A DNA stretch of 64,000 nucleotides. Origin: Candidatus Solibacter sp. (lineage in GTDB: Bacteria > Acidobacteriota > Terriglobia > Bryobacterales > Bryobacteraceae). A program made the translations under genes and the position numbers. Below the pieces are notes generated by a model that did not search any database, was not told the DNA's origin, and was given only the letters and a program-made list of their open reading frames with translations. The first letter of the stretch is position 1, and the number at the start of each line of letters is the position of its first letter. Shown here piece by piece: positions 7,727 through 15,610 of the stretch. Location: contig PNKE01000014.1 of NCBI GenBank assembly GCA_013822245.1, positions 177,951 to 241,950 on the forward strand. Reading direction: 5' to 3'.

Positions 7727-10282
7727 TCAACCGGCGAGCAGCCATGAGGCGTCGCCGGCGGCGAGCAGAAGGAGTCCGGCGAGGCGGCCCTCGGCGAGGG
7801 CCTTGCGTTTGGTTTCAAGCAGGACCTGGCCGGCGGGTTTGGGAGCGGGACGGCAGGCGGCGAGAGTTTCGACGAAGATGCGGGCGATGGCGGGGGCGTC
7901 ATCGGCGAGGAGTTCGGCGATGGGGGAGATGACGAGGGCGGCGTGGTTGCGGCGGAACTGGGCGGGCAGGCTCATGAAATCGATGCGGGCATGGGCGGCG
8001 CCGCAGCCGAGCAGCAGGACGAGGGGCTGTTGCGGCGGCTCGGCGACGACATCGGCGGGTTCTATGCCCGGCGGGTCCTTCATCTCGTGCTGGATCTCCA
8101 TGACGGGGGGCTGGAGGTTGTGATCGACATGGGGCATGAGCAGGAGCATGGATGGGCGGGCGGAGGAGATCAGGGTGGACCAGGTGGTCCAGCCGGATGC
8201 CTGGTGCAGGGCTTGGGCCTTCTTGAGGGCGGTGGCCAGTTTCTTTGACGCCTTGGCTGGGACGCGGCCGGATTGGGCGTGGAGGACGGAGGCCAGCGGG
8301 GTGAGCGTTTCACGGCCGGCGACGGGCTCGTTGGTGATTTCGATGGACTCGCCGGCGCGGGAGTCGGCGATGGCGCTGTGCCATTCGATGACGCGGCGCA
8401 GGCCCCAGAAGCCGAAGGGGCAGACGGTGGAGCGGGCGTTGGTTTCCTGGTCGCAGGAGCAGCGTGCGGCGCCGGAGGAGAGGGCTTCGAGGGCCTTGGG
8501 ACAGACCTTGGCAGTGGACTTGGGGGCGGGGAACTCGTAGCAGAGTTCGATGGGGACGCGGGTGGCCGAGCCGGCGTCGTTGACGATGAGAGGCCCGTCG
8601 CTGGAGGCGATCTGCCGCATCAGCTTATCGGCGACGAGCGCCTGTCGCAGGGCGGCGCCGAGCTGGGCGATGCGGGCCAGGCCGCGGGCGGCGGATTTAT
8701 CGGTGGTCCAGTTGCGGAGGGTCTCCCAATCGATGGTGTCGAATTCGGCGGAGATGGCGTCGACGGCGGCCTTGATGCCGGGCAGGGGGACGCGGGCGGC
8801 GTTGAGGCCGCGGACCGAACTGACGGCGGCGTCTTCAAGGCGGATCGTGCCGGCCGCGGGCGCGACATCGCGCAGGCCGAGAGAAAGCGGGCGGGGCATG
8901 GCGCCGATGCGAAATTCGGTCTTCGCGGGCGGCGGCGTGGGGCCGGGGGTTCCGCCGATCACTTCGACGCGGAGAACGCCTTCCTGGAGGAGCCGGTTGT
9001 TGTGATAGACCGAGATCCAGCCTTCGAACAGGTTGGACGCGGCCGAGGCGGTGAACTCGAAGCGGCATTCGGAGCTGGCGCCGGCGCGGGGCAGGAAGAT
9101 GGTTTTCAGCTCGCCGGCGGGGCAGGAGTTGGGTTCAGTGAAGACGACGGCGAGCGAGACGCCCGACTCTTCAGGCCGGATGGGCGGCTCAGGGAAAGAT
9201 TCCTTGCCGCGCGCCCAGCCCTTGTCGGACGGGCCAATCTTGATGTTCAGGCCGTAGAGTTTGCCGGCTTCGAGGGCGGACTGGGGTTTGACGCGGGTCT
9301 TGCCGATGGCGTCGAGGCGGTGGAGGAGATGGCGCGTGGCCGGTTTGGCGGGCGCCTTCGGGACTGCGGGTTCAGCCACGGGCGGGGCATCGAAGGCAGC
9401 GGCGGCGGCGGGAGTTGGAGGCGGTGGAGGTGGCGGGGGCGGCGGTGGAGGAGGGGGCGGCGGCGCGGCGGCGGCCATTTCGGCGATGACTGACGCGTCG
9501 CCGGATTCGGAGACAAAGCCGTGGTTGACGTTCAACAGCCGGATGGCCTCGCCGGCCGGCAGGCGTGCGGCGGTTTTGCCGAGGATGCGGCCGGCCAGGG
9601 CGGGCATGTCGATCGAGTTGAGCACAAGGTCGGCGGCGACGCGGCGAATGCGCTTCTTGAGCGGGTCAATGAAGTTGGACAGGACGGCCTGTTGGAGGAA
9701 TTCCCCGGTGGACCAGAGGGCCGCGCCTGGGATGGAGATGCGGGAGAGAGCGACATCGACGGGGAAGTTGTGGGAGAGTTCTTCAACGAATCGATAGAAC
9801 CAGGCGGTCTCGGGCGAAGGGTATGGGACCGAGAGGATGGCGTTTGCCTGGGCGAGGGCGAGCAGATCGTTGGCGCAGGCGGCGATGGCGGGCAAGGCGT
9901 GTTCGTTGACGCCACAGAGGATGACGAGGTCGCAGGTGAGCGGGACGGGCGAAGCTCTGAGGGCGGCGAGCGGTTTTTTGCCCGCGGCGACGAAGAGGAT
10001 GTCGGAGTTGCAGCCTTCGGCCATGCGGGTCATGGAGCGCATCCAGGGGACGCCGGCGGCGCGGGCGCGGTGGATGGACTGGCGAAGGCGGGTGGAGCCG
10101 GGGGCGAAGGCGAGCGAGAGCGGCCACTTCCATTCGACGGTGTGGACGGGGCTGGTGGCGGCGAAATGCCAGGACTGGGCGGCGAGCGAGGCGGCGGCGA
10201 GGGGGGCCGCGGCGGCGTGGTTCAACTGGACGCGCAGGCGGCCAGAGTTCCAGTCGGAGCTGACCCAGAGATTGTCCGGCAT
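7727..10282 (-). CDS. CHAT/caspase-fold protein with polyproline linker
   Basis: An 851-residue cytosolic protein and the first gene of the operon. The C-terminal 290 residues look like a CHAT protease domain: a strand-rich entry with VPIELCYEF (576-584) and CPFGFWGLRR (621-630), a candidate catalytic His718 in LLLMPHVDHN and Cys760 in PLVLLLGCGAA. Residues 375-442 look like a small beta-sandwich (SLAVVFTEPNSCPAG, WISVYHNNRLLQ) of the kind seen beside other CHAT domains. Residues 90-182 repeat the caspase-fold core (DLVILCGVNEHALP, then NAILSVPYPSPETAWFYRF) but without a clear catalytic dyad. Between the halves is a run of 16 prolines (274-289) flanked by alanine-rich stretches. No transmembrane segment is seen. 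No clear ribosome site precedes the ATG, so a slightly different start is possible. Confidence 0.75.
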   Translation of the reverse strand: MPDNLWVSSDWNSGRLRVQLNHAAAAPLAAASLAAQSWHFAATSPVHTVEWKWPLSLAFAPGSTRLRQSIHRARAAGVPWMRSMTRMAEGCNSDILFVAAGKKPLAALRASPVPLTCDLVILCGVNEHALPAIAACANDLLALAQANAILSVPYPSPETAWFYRFVEELSHNFPVDVALSRISIPGAALWSTGEFLQQAVLSNFIDPLKKRIRRVAADLVLNSIDMPALAGRILGKTAARLPAGEAIRLLNVNHGFVSESGDASVIAEMAAAAPPPPPPPPPPPPPPPPTPAAAAAFDAPPVAEPAVPKAPAKPATRHLLHRLDAIGKTRVKPQSALEAGKLYGLNIKIGPSDKGWARGKESFPEPPIRPEESGVSLAVVFTEPNSCPAGELKTIFLPRAGASSECRFEFTASAASNLFEGWISVYHNNRLLQEGVLRVEVIGGTPGPTPPPAKTEFRIGAMPRPLSLGLRDVAPAAGTIRLEDAAVSSVRGLNAARVPLPGIKAAVDAISAEFDTIDWETLRNWTTDKSAARGLARIAQLGAALRQALVADKLMRQIASSDGPLIVNDAGSATRVPIELCYEFPAPKSTAKVCPKALEALSSGAARCSCDQETNARSTVCPFGFWGLRRVIEWHSAIADSRAGESIEITNEPVAGRETLTPLASVLHAQSGRVPAKASKKLATALKKAQALHQASGWTTWSTLISSARPSMLLLMPHVDHNLQPPVMEIQHEMKDPPGIEPADVVAEPPQQPLVLLLGCGAAHARIDFMSLPAQFRRNHAALVISPIAELLADDAPAIARIFVETLAACRPAPKPAGQVLLETKRKALAEGRLAGLLLLAAGDASWLLAG

Positions 10283-10363
10283 GGGAGAAGTTTAAGCCAA
10301 TGCTGGCATTATTGCCAGGAAATTATGACGCGAATTGATGAGGTGAACGGCTGCAATCGGGGG

Positions 10364-11236
10364 TTAGGCCGAATACTTGCGGGTGAGTTCGCGGAGTTGG
10401 GCCATGAGGCGGGGCACGGCCTGGAGAGCGGATTCCTCGGCCTCGTACTCCAGGGCGAGATAGCCTTTGTATCCGGATGCGGCGATCAGGCGGACGACGC
10501 GGTCCCAGTCCTGGCGGACGCGTTTGCCGGAGTCGTCCAGCATTTCGACCTTGACCTGGATATTGACCGACTTCGGCAAGGCCAGTTCGATCTGTTTGAA
10601 AGCTTCGGTGCGGAAGTTGCCCGTATCGAGGTTGACGGCGACCCAGGGCGAGGCGACTTTGTCGACGATTTCGAGGATGCGTTCGGCGCGGGTGCAGATG
10701 CCGCCGTGGTTTTCCAGGCCGAGGATGACGCCCTTGGTGGCGGCGTAGTCGGCGGAGCGCTGGAGGCATTCAACCACCCACGGCACGGCCTGCTCCTCGG
10801 TGACGCCCTTCGGGACGTTGCCGCCGAAGACGCGGATGTGCGACGCGCCCAGCGCATTGGCGACGTCGATCCAGCGGTACAGCGATTCGACCTCCTTGCG
10901 GCGGTCTGCCGGAGAGGATCTGGTGAGTTCGCTGCGGACGCTGATGGAGTAGATTTCGACGCCCATGGTGTAGGCGAGCCGGCGCAGGGGGAGGGTGAAT
11001 TCGGGTCCGGTGGAGGGCATCCAGTAGACGGTCATGTCGACGCCGTCGACGTCCCATTCAACGGCGCGGCGGATGACGTCGTCGTAGGTCATGGTCTTGG
11101 CGGCGAGTTCCTTGCGGAAGGAGTAGCAGTTCAGCCCGGTGCGGAGGCGGGGGCGGGCTTTGAGTGCGTCCTGGGCGGCGGAGGGGAGTGCGAGGGCAGG
11201 GACGAGGGATGAGGCAAGGAAGGATCGGCGGTTCAT
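10364..11236 (-). CDS. Sugar phosphate isomerase/epimerase-like TIM barrel, Tat leader
   Basis: A 290-residue member of the xylose-isomerase-like TIM-barrel superfamily (AP endonuclease family 2 fold). The N-terminus MNRRSFLASSLVPALALPSAA has a twin-arginine-type leader, so the enzyme is likely exported. Barrel strands with metal-ligand carboxylates are visible: VDGVDMTVYW, ILGLENHGGICTRAE (Glu ligand), VAVNLDTGNF (Asp ligand) and YLALEYEAEE near the end. The substrate is unknown, probably a keto- or amino-sugar. A second family member lies at 44477. The gene is alone between the CHAT operon and the M23 peptidase gene. Confidence 0.88.
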   Translation of the reverse strand: MNRRSFLASSLVPALALPSAAQDALKARPRLRTGLNCYSFRKELAAKTMTYDDVIRRAVEWDVDGVDMTVYWMPSTGPEFTLPLRRLAYTMGVEIYSISVRSELTRSSPADRRKEVESLYRWIDVANALGASHIRVFGGNVPKGVTEEQAVPWVVECLQRSADYAATKGVILGLENHGGICTRAERILEIVDKVASPWVAVNLDTGNFRTEAFKQIELALPKSVNIQVKVEMLDDSGKRVRQDWDRVVRLIAASGYKGYLALEYEAEESALQAVPRLMAQLRELTRKYSA

Positions 11237-11278
11237 GCCAACGATTGTATGCGAAAAGCGGGACCGGGGCGGAGAAGA

Positions 11279-12172
11279 CTAAAAGCCGAGGGTCTGGCTG
11301 CCCGAAGAGGGCATCATGGTCGAGCGGGAGAGGAAGTGGTAGGGGTTGATGGGACCGCCGCCCTCGCGGACTTCGTAGTGCAGGTGAGGCGAGGTGACGC
11401 GGCCTGTCGCGCCGGTGGCGCCGATGACCTGGCCCATGCGGACGTCCTGGCCGGGGATGATGTCGATACGGGAGAGGTGGGCGTAGAACGTGCTGCGGCC
11501 ACTGCCGTGATCGACGACGATCAGTTTGCCGTAAGCGCCGCCCCATTCGGCTTTCTGGACGATGCCGTCGGCGGTGACGCGGACCGGGGTGCCGACCGCG
11601 GCGGAGATGTCGACGCCGGCATGGAAGGCCTGGAGGCCGCTGAAGGGGTCGTCGCGGCGGCCGAAGTGGCTGAGCAGGCGGCCGTTGACGGGCCAGAGCG
11701 ACGGGACGGGATTCTGGAACCAGCGGCGGTTGATGGCACGGCTGGAGCGGGACAGCGTGGCGGTCTTGAGAAGGTTGTATTCCTCGAAGGTCTCCGTGAC
11801 GCTGGGCACGAGCCGCTGCTGGGAGTTTTCCAGAGAGACGGGGGTGCCTGGCGCCGAGCGGCGGACGCCATAGGCCAGCGAGACCTCGGTGGCGAGCATC
11901 TGGAGGCGGGCCACCTGTTCGGTGGTCTCGTTGGACTGGTTGAGAAGGCGCTGGTAGCGGGCGCGAAGGAATTCGGTTTCCTGGCGCAGGTCGTTGTAAT
12001 TAGAGACCTTCCAGGCCATGCGGACATAGCTCGAAACCATGCCGAACAGGGTGAATCCGCCGAGGACGGCCAAGGCCAGGACGGCCACGATGAGGCTCTG
12101 ATTGATGTGGAAACGGCGGATCCTGCCGTGGAGCGAGTGGGCCAGGACGACTATGAAATAGGGCTGATTCAT
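11279..12172 (-). CDS. M23 (LytM) family peptidoglycan endopeptidase
   Basis: A 297-residue inner-membrane-anchored periplasmic peptidase. After a short basic N-terminus (RIRRFHINQ) comes a single transmembrane helix at about 25-47, then a coiled-coil region (57-100, NYNDLRQETEFLRARYQRLL) and the LytM domain from about 160. The zinc ligands are His184 and Asp188 (FHAGVDIS) and His265 in HLHYEV, with His263 as catalytic base, so it should be active rather than an EnvC/NlpD-type activator. It cuts peptide cross-links in the cell wall during growth or division. The ATG at 12172 (MNQPYFIVV) is preferred to one 15 codons upstream because the membrane anchor begins shortly after it. Confidence 0.92.
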   Translation of the reverse strand: MNQPYFIVVLAHSLHGRIRRFHINQSLIVAVLALAVLGGFTLFGMVSSYVRMAWKVSNYNDLRQETEFLRARYQRLLNQSNETTEQVARLQMLATEVSLAYGVRRSAPGTPVSLENSQQRLVPSVTETFEEYNLLKTATLSRSSRAINRRWFQNPVPSLWPVNGRLLSHFGRRDDPFSGLQAFHAGVDISAAVGTPVRVTADGIVQKAEWGGAYGKLIVVDHGSGRSTFYAHLSRIDIIPGQDVRMGQVIGATGATGRVTSPHLHYEVREGGGPINPYHFLSRSTMMPSSGSQTLGF

Positions 12173-12248
12173 CGTTCTCGAAATCCGGCGCCAGGGCGGA
12201 GGTCCGTGGAGCCGCAATAGCGAATGCCGCGCGCCGCGGCGCCTTGCC

Positions 12249-12294
12249 AGTATAACCCTTTTGATACCTTAACAGGGCTTCACCAGACTGTCAA
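12249..12294 (-). promoter_or_regulatory. Candidate promoter of the M23 peptidase gene
   Basis: On the minus strand a consensus TTGACA (12294-12289) precedes an AT-rich stretch ending in TATACT (12254-12249). The spacing between these two is too long for one promoter. TTGACA followed after 17 bases by TAAGGT is an alternative pair. The stretch is clearly AT-rich compared with its flanks. Confidence 0.35.
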
Positions 12295-12371
12295 CGGATA
12301 TATAAGTCCGATTTCACAAGCCCGGCGGGGGCGGACCGGGTGGGGTCCGGCCGAGGGCGAGACAGGCGGGA

Positions 12372-13031
12372 TTACTTCATTTCCTCGCGGGCCTTGGCGA
12401 CCACTTCAAGGAACTGGCGGGCGCGCTCGGTGAAGACCTCGTAGGCGCCGGCCTTGATGGTTTTGGCGTCGACCAGTTCGCCGCCGACGGCGACGGCGCA
12501 GGCGCCGGCCTTGAGAAAATCGCCGGCGGTGGTGAGCGAGACGCCGCCTGTGGGGATCATCTCGATCTGCGGGAAGGGACCTTTGAGGGCCTTGATGTAT
12601 TTGGCGCCGCCGACGTTATCGCAAGGGAAGACCTTGACGATGTCGGCGCCGGCCTGCCAGGCGGTAAGGACTTCGGTGGGGGTGAGGGCGCCGGGGCAGA
12701 TGGGCTTGGAGTAGCGCTGGGCCATTTCGATGGTTTTCAAATTCAGCGCGGGGGTGACGAAGAACTGGGCGCCGGCCAGCATGCAGATGCGGCAGGTTTC
12801 GGGGTCCAGGACGGTGCCCGCGCCGAGGACCATCTTGTCGCCGAACTTGTCGGCGAGCTGTTCGAGGACCTTGACCGCGCCAGGCACGGTCATGGTGACC
12901 TCGGCGGCGCGGATGCCGCCTTCATAGATGGCTTCGATGGCCTTAAACGCGGATTCGGCCGAGGGCGTGCGGACCACGGGCACGATTCCGATTTCCTTCA
13001 TTGCGGACAAGATGCTCTGCTTTGATGCCAT
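12372..13031 (-). CDS. eda: KDPG/KHG aldolase (2-dehydro-3-deoxy-6-phosphogluconate aldolase)
   Basis: A 219-residue class I aldolase that splits KDPG to pyruvate and glyceraldehyde 3-phosphate in the Entner-Doudoroff and sugar-acid pathways, or 4-hydroxy-2-oxoglutarate. The Schiff-base lysine is Lys133 in IVKVFPCDN. The catalytic Glu44 is in RAAEVTMTVP, and the phosphate-binding loop is IPTGGVSL. Length and order match the family. It stands alone with its own upstream gap, so it is not part of an edd-type operon here. It fits the sugar-acid catabolic theme of the window (oxidoreductases and ACS-type MFS carriers). Confidence 0.93.
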   Translation of the reverse strand: MASKQSILSAMKEIGIVPVVRTPSAESAFKAIEAIYEGGIRAAEVTMTVPGAVKVLEQLADKFGDKMVLGAGTVLDPETCRICMLAGAQFFVTPALNLKTIEMAQRYSKPICPGALTPTEVLTAWQAGADIVKVFPCDNVGGAKYIKALKGPFPQIEMIPTGGVSLTTAGDFLKAGACAVAVGGELVDAKTIKAGAYEVFTERARQFLEVVAKAREEMK

Positions 13032-13150
13032 GGGGGCATCATATCAGGAAGCGTGGCCGGCGGAGAAAGTCCGAGAGAGTCTGCGACGGTGCAGGGGATT
13101 TCTGCCCCGGCGCGCGGAAGGCCTGGCTAACTTCGACTTCCGGCGGGGAC

Positions 13151-13849
13151 TCACTTCAAATCGAACACCAGGACTTCAGCGTTTTCCGGCGCCTCAATCC
13201 GCAGCAGCGATTCCTGTTCCAGCGCAAGCGCGTCGCCGTCCTTCAACCTTTCGCCGTTTGCCGTCACTTCGCCGCCGGCCACCTGCAGCCACACGCCGCG
13301 GCCTTCTGCGATCGGGTATTCGACCGTGCTGCCCGCATCCAGCCGTCCCGCGAGAACCACGGCATCCTGATGGATCGTCACTGAACCGTCTCGGGCGTCT
13401 CTGGACGCAATCACCCGCAGCTTGTTCTGCAAATTCTCCGGCGAAAACGCTGTCTGCTCGTAGCCCGGCTCCAGACCCGGCCGTTCCGGCTGGATCCAGA
13501 TCTGCAGCAGGCGCATGCCGTCGGTTTCAGACCCGTTGGCTTCGCTGTGGAAGATGCCCGTGCCGGCGGTCATGCGCTGGATCTCGCCGGGCCGCGTCTC
13601 GCCTTTGGCGCCGGTGGAATCCTCGTGCACAACGCTGCCGCTGAGCACCCAAGTGAGGATTTCCATGTTTTCGTGCGGGTGCATGCCGAACCTGCCGCCG
13701 CCGCCGATGAAATCGTCGTTGATGACGCGCAGTGTCCGGAAGCCCATGTGCTCCGGATCGTGGTAACGGTTGAACGAAAACGAATGGCGGCTGTCCAGCC
13801 AGCTCCACTTCGAACGGCCCCGGTCCTCAGCCCGTCTGACCCTGACCAT
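13151..13849 (-). CDS. Pirin-family bicupin protein
   Basis: A 232-residue cupin protein like the bacterial pirin YhhW. The N-terminal cupin keeps the metal site (GMHPHENMEILTWVLSGSVVHED), with two His and a later His in FHSEANGSE. The C-terminal cupin is less conserved. Family members oxidise quercetin or act as redox-dependent regulators; which applies is not decidable. I start at MVRVRRAED (13849), where family homology begins, rather than at the ATG eight codons upstream. It is the last gene of the serine hydrolase-MarR-pirin operon and is preceded by a small palindrome. Confidence 0.88.
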   Translation of the reverse strand: MVRVRRAEDRGRSKWSWLDSRHSFSFNRYHDPEHMGFRTLRVINDDFIGGGGRFGMHPHENMEILTWVLSGSVVHEDSTGAKGETRPGEIQRMTAGTGIFHSEANGSETDGMRLLQIWIQPERPGLEPGYEQTAFSPENLQNKLRVIASRDARDGSVTIHQDAVVLAGRLDAGSTVEYPIAEGRGVWLQVAGGEVTANGERLKDGDALALEQESLLRIEAPENAEVLVFDLK

Positions 13850-13878
13850 GCTTGTATCCTCCCACAATCGCATGTCGC

Positions 13879-13888
13879 GTTAATTAAC
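13879..13888. promoter_or_regulatory. Palindrome GTTAATTAAC between marR-type and pirin genes
   Basis: A perfect 10-base palindrome with near-symmetric CGC/GCG flanks lies 30 bases before the pirin start. AT-centred palindromes of this size resemble MarR-family operators, and the gene for a MarR-type protein is directly upstream. The match is suggestive only. Confidence 0.4.
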
Positions 13889-13910
13889 CGCGTCACGATA
13901 AGTGATGAGT

Positions 13911-14324
13911 CTAGTCCGCAAAAAGTTTCAAGGTCCCGGCCACCAGCCGTTTCGTCTCCTTGTCCAACCCCGCAAACTGCCTCCGGTGGCATTCCAGGAT
14001 GGGCCGGTCGAGTTCAGCCAGCAGATCCAGCCCGGCCCGCGAAATCGATGACAGGACCACGCGGCGGTCGCCGCCGTCGCGGCTGCGCTCGATCCAGCCC
14101 TTGGCTTCCATGCGGTCCAGCAAGCGTGTGATATCGGGGTCGCGGTTGATCATCCGGCTGCCGATCTCGGTGCAGTTCATGCTGGCGTTGGCGCCGCGCA
14201 GAATCCGCAGCACGTTGTATTGCTGGCTGGACAGGCCCTGCCCCTTGAGCAATGCCAGTGGCTCTTTCAGCAGCCGGCCGGCGGCCTTCTGAATGATGAC
14301 GAACAGTTCCTGGTCCGGGTCCAT
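13911..14324 (-). CDS. MarR-family transcriptional regulator
   Basis: A 137-residue winged-helix regulator of typical length. The helix-turn-helix is visible around LSSQQYNVLRILRGANASMNC and the wing around DRMEAKGWIERSRDGGDRR, the signature DxR...R wing of MarR proteins. It probably represses its own operon in response to a small, perhaps phenolic, ligand. Its ATG follows directly on the stop of the serine hydrolase gene (TAGATG), and the pirin gene follows 61 bases later with a palindrome in between. Confidence 0.92.
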   Translation of the reverse strand: MDPDQELFVIIQKAAGRLLKEPLALLKGQGLSSQQYNVLRILRGANASMNCTEIGSRMINRDPDITRLLDRMEAKGWIERSRDGGDRRVVLSSISRAGLDLLAELDRPILECHRRQFAGLDKETKRLVAGTLKLFAD

Positions 14325-15557
14325 CTATCTCCCCGTTTGAACGATGCTTGTGTTGGCCATGCCGATGAAGGCGTCGCGGGCGTCGAGCGTGGCGCCGGAG
14401 TGCTGGACCAGGAATACGCCCACCATCTCGCGCCCCGGATCCACCCAGCCAAACGTTCCGAACGCGCCGCCGTGACTGAAGCAGCCTTTGCTCAGCCCCG
14501 ACAGCGTCCCAGCCGCGTCGTCCACCACCTCCCATGTCAGGCCGAATCCGGTCCCCCTGAGCCACCCGGCCCGGATCGCGCCCGTATGCACCTGCGACAT
14601 GATCTCCACCGACACCGGCGACAGAATCCTCGCCTGGCCCAGCCGCCCGCCGTTGAGCATCGCCTGGTAGAACTTCGCCAGGTCCTGCGCCGTCGAATGC
14701 AGCGCGTACTCGGGCCCGGAGTATCTCGCGCCCTCGCGGTAGTCCATCGGATCGCCGGCCAGCAGTCCGGCGCCGGCCTTCACCAGTTTGCCGTCCTTCA
14801 CCGTGTAGACCGGCGCCAGCCGCGGCCGCTTCTCTTTAGGCAGGTAGATGTGGCTGTCCACCATGCCCAGGGGCTTGAAGATCCGCTCTTCGAGAAACCT
14901 CTCATACGCCATCCCCGACGCCACCTCCACCAGCCGGCCCAGCGTGGCGATGCCCGGATTCGAATACAACCATTTGGACCCCGGCTCAAACTCCAGCGGC
15001 GGCTGCGCATAGATGGTCACCGCCTCGGCCAGCGTGCGGTCCATCTTGCGCAGCAGTTCGCCGATGCCCGGCTGCGGATTGGCGATCAGGCCCGAAGTGT
15101 GGGTCATCAGGTCGCGGATGGTGATCGGGCGCGACGGTTTGGTCAGCACCACCCGGTCTTTGTCGCGGGACTCCACCATCATCTGCCCGCGGAACTCCGG
15201 CAGGTGCTTTTCCACGGGGTCGGCCAGCCGCAGCTTGCCTTCCTCCACCATCATCATCACCGCAACGCCGGTGACGGGCTTGGTCATCGACATGATCTGG
15301 AAAATGGTGTCGGTGCGCATCGGCTTCCTGGCTTCAATGTCCTGCCAGCCGGCGGCTTCGAGGTGGACGAGTTCGCCCCGGCGCATCATCAGCGTCACCG
15401 TTCCGGCGATGGAACCGGTGTCGGCGAACTGCTGCATCCGCGGCTTGATCCGTTCGATCCGCGCGCGATCCACGCCCGCCTTGGCGTAGTCGACTTCAGC
15501 GGCCGGCGCCGCCATGACGAGGGGAATTGCCGCTGCCGCGATCCAACTCAAACGCAT
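14325..15557 (-). CDS. Exported serine hydrolase, class C beta-lactamase family
   Basis: A 410-residue periplasmic esterase/beta-lactamase-like enzyme. The signal peptide is MRLSWIAAAAIPLVMAAPAA. The nucleophile Ser and its Lys are in IMSMTKPVTG (SxxK). The YxN motif is WLYSNPG, and a HGG triad (CFSHGGAFGTFGW) replaces the KTG motif, which points to an esterase or peptidase (EstB-type) rather than a true antibiotic hydrolase. Length is normal. It is the first gene of an operon with a MarR regulator and a pirin, an arrangement that suggests inducible breakdown of an ester or aromatic compound. Confidence 0.92.
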   Translation of the reverse strand: MRLSWIAAAAIPLVMAAPAAEVDYAKAGVDRARIERIKPRMQQFADTGSIAGTVTLMMRRGELVHLEAAGWQDIEARKPMRTDTIFQIMSMTKPVTGVAVMMMVEEGKLRLADPVEKHLPEFRGQMMVESRDKDRVVLTKPSRPITIRDLMTHTSGLIANPQPGIGELLRKMDRTLAEAVTIYAQPPLEFEPGSKWLYSNPGIATLGRLVEVASGMAYERFLEERIFKPLGMVDSHIYLPKEKRPRLAPVYTVKDGKLVKAGAGLLAGDPMDYREGARYSGPEYALHSTAQDLAKFYQAMLNGGRLGQARILSPVSVEIMSQVHTGAIRAGWLRGTGFGLTWEVVDDAAGTLSGLSKGCFSHGGAFGTFGWVDPGREMVGVFLVQHSGATLDARDAFIGMANTSIVQTGR

Positions 15558-15610
15558 ATGTATCCTCCTGTCCGGATATGGCTCCCGTGTTGGGCATTAT
15601 AATCGCTCTG

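Noticed and set aside
8273..11212. Long plus-strand frames opposite the CHAT-like and sugar isomerase genes
   Set aside because: Glycine- and aspartate-rich shadows; the opposite strand has coherent domains.
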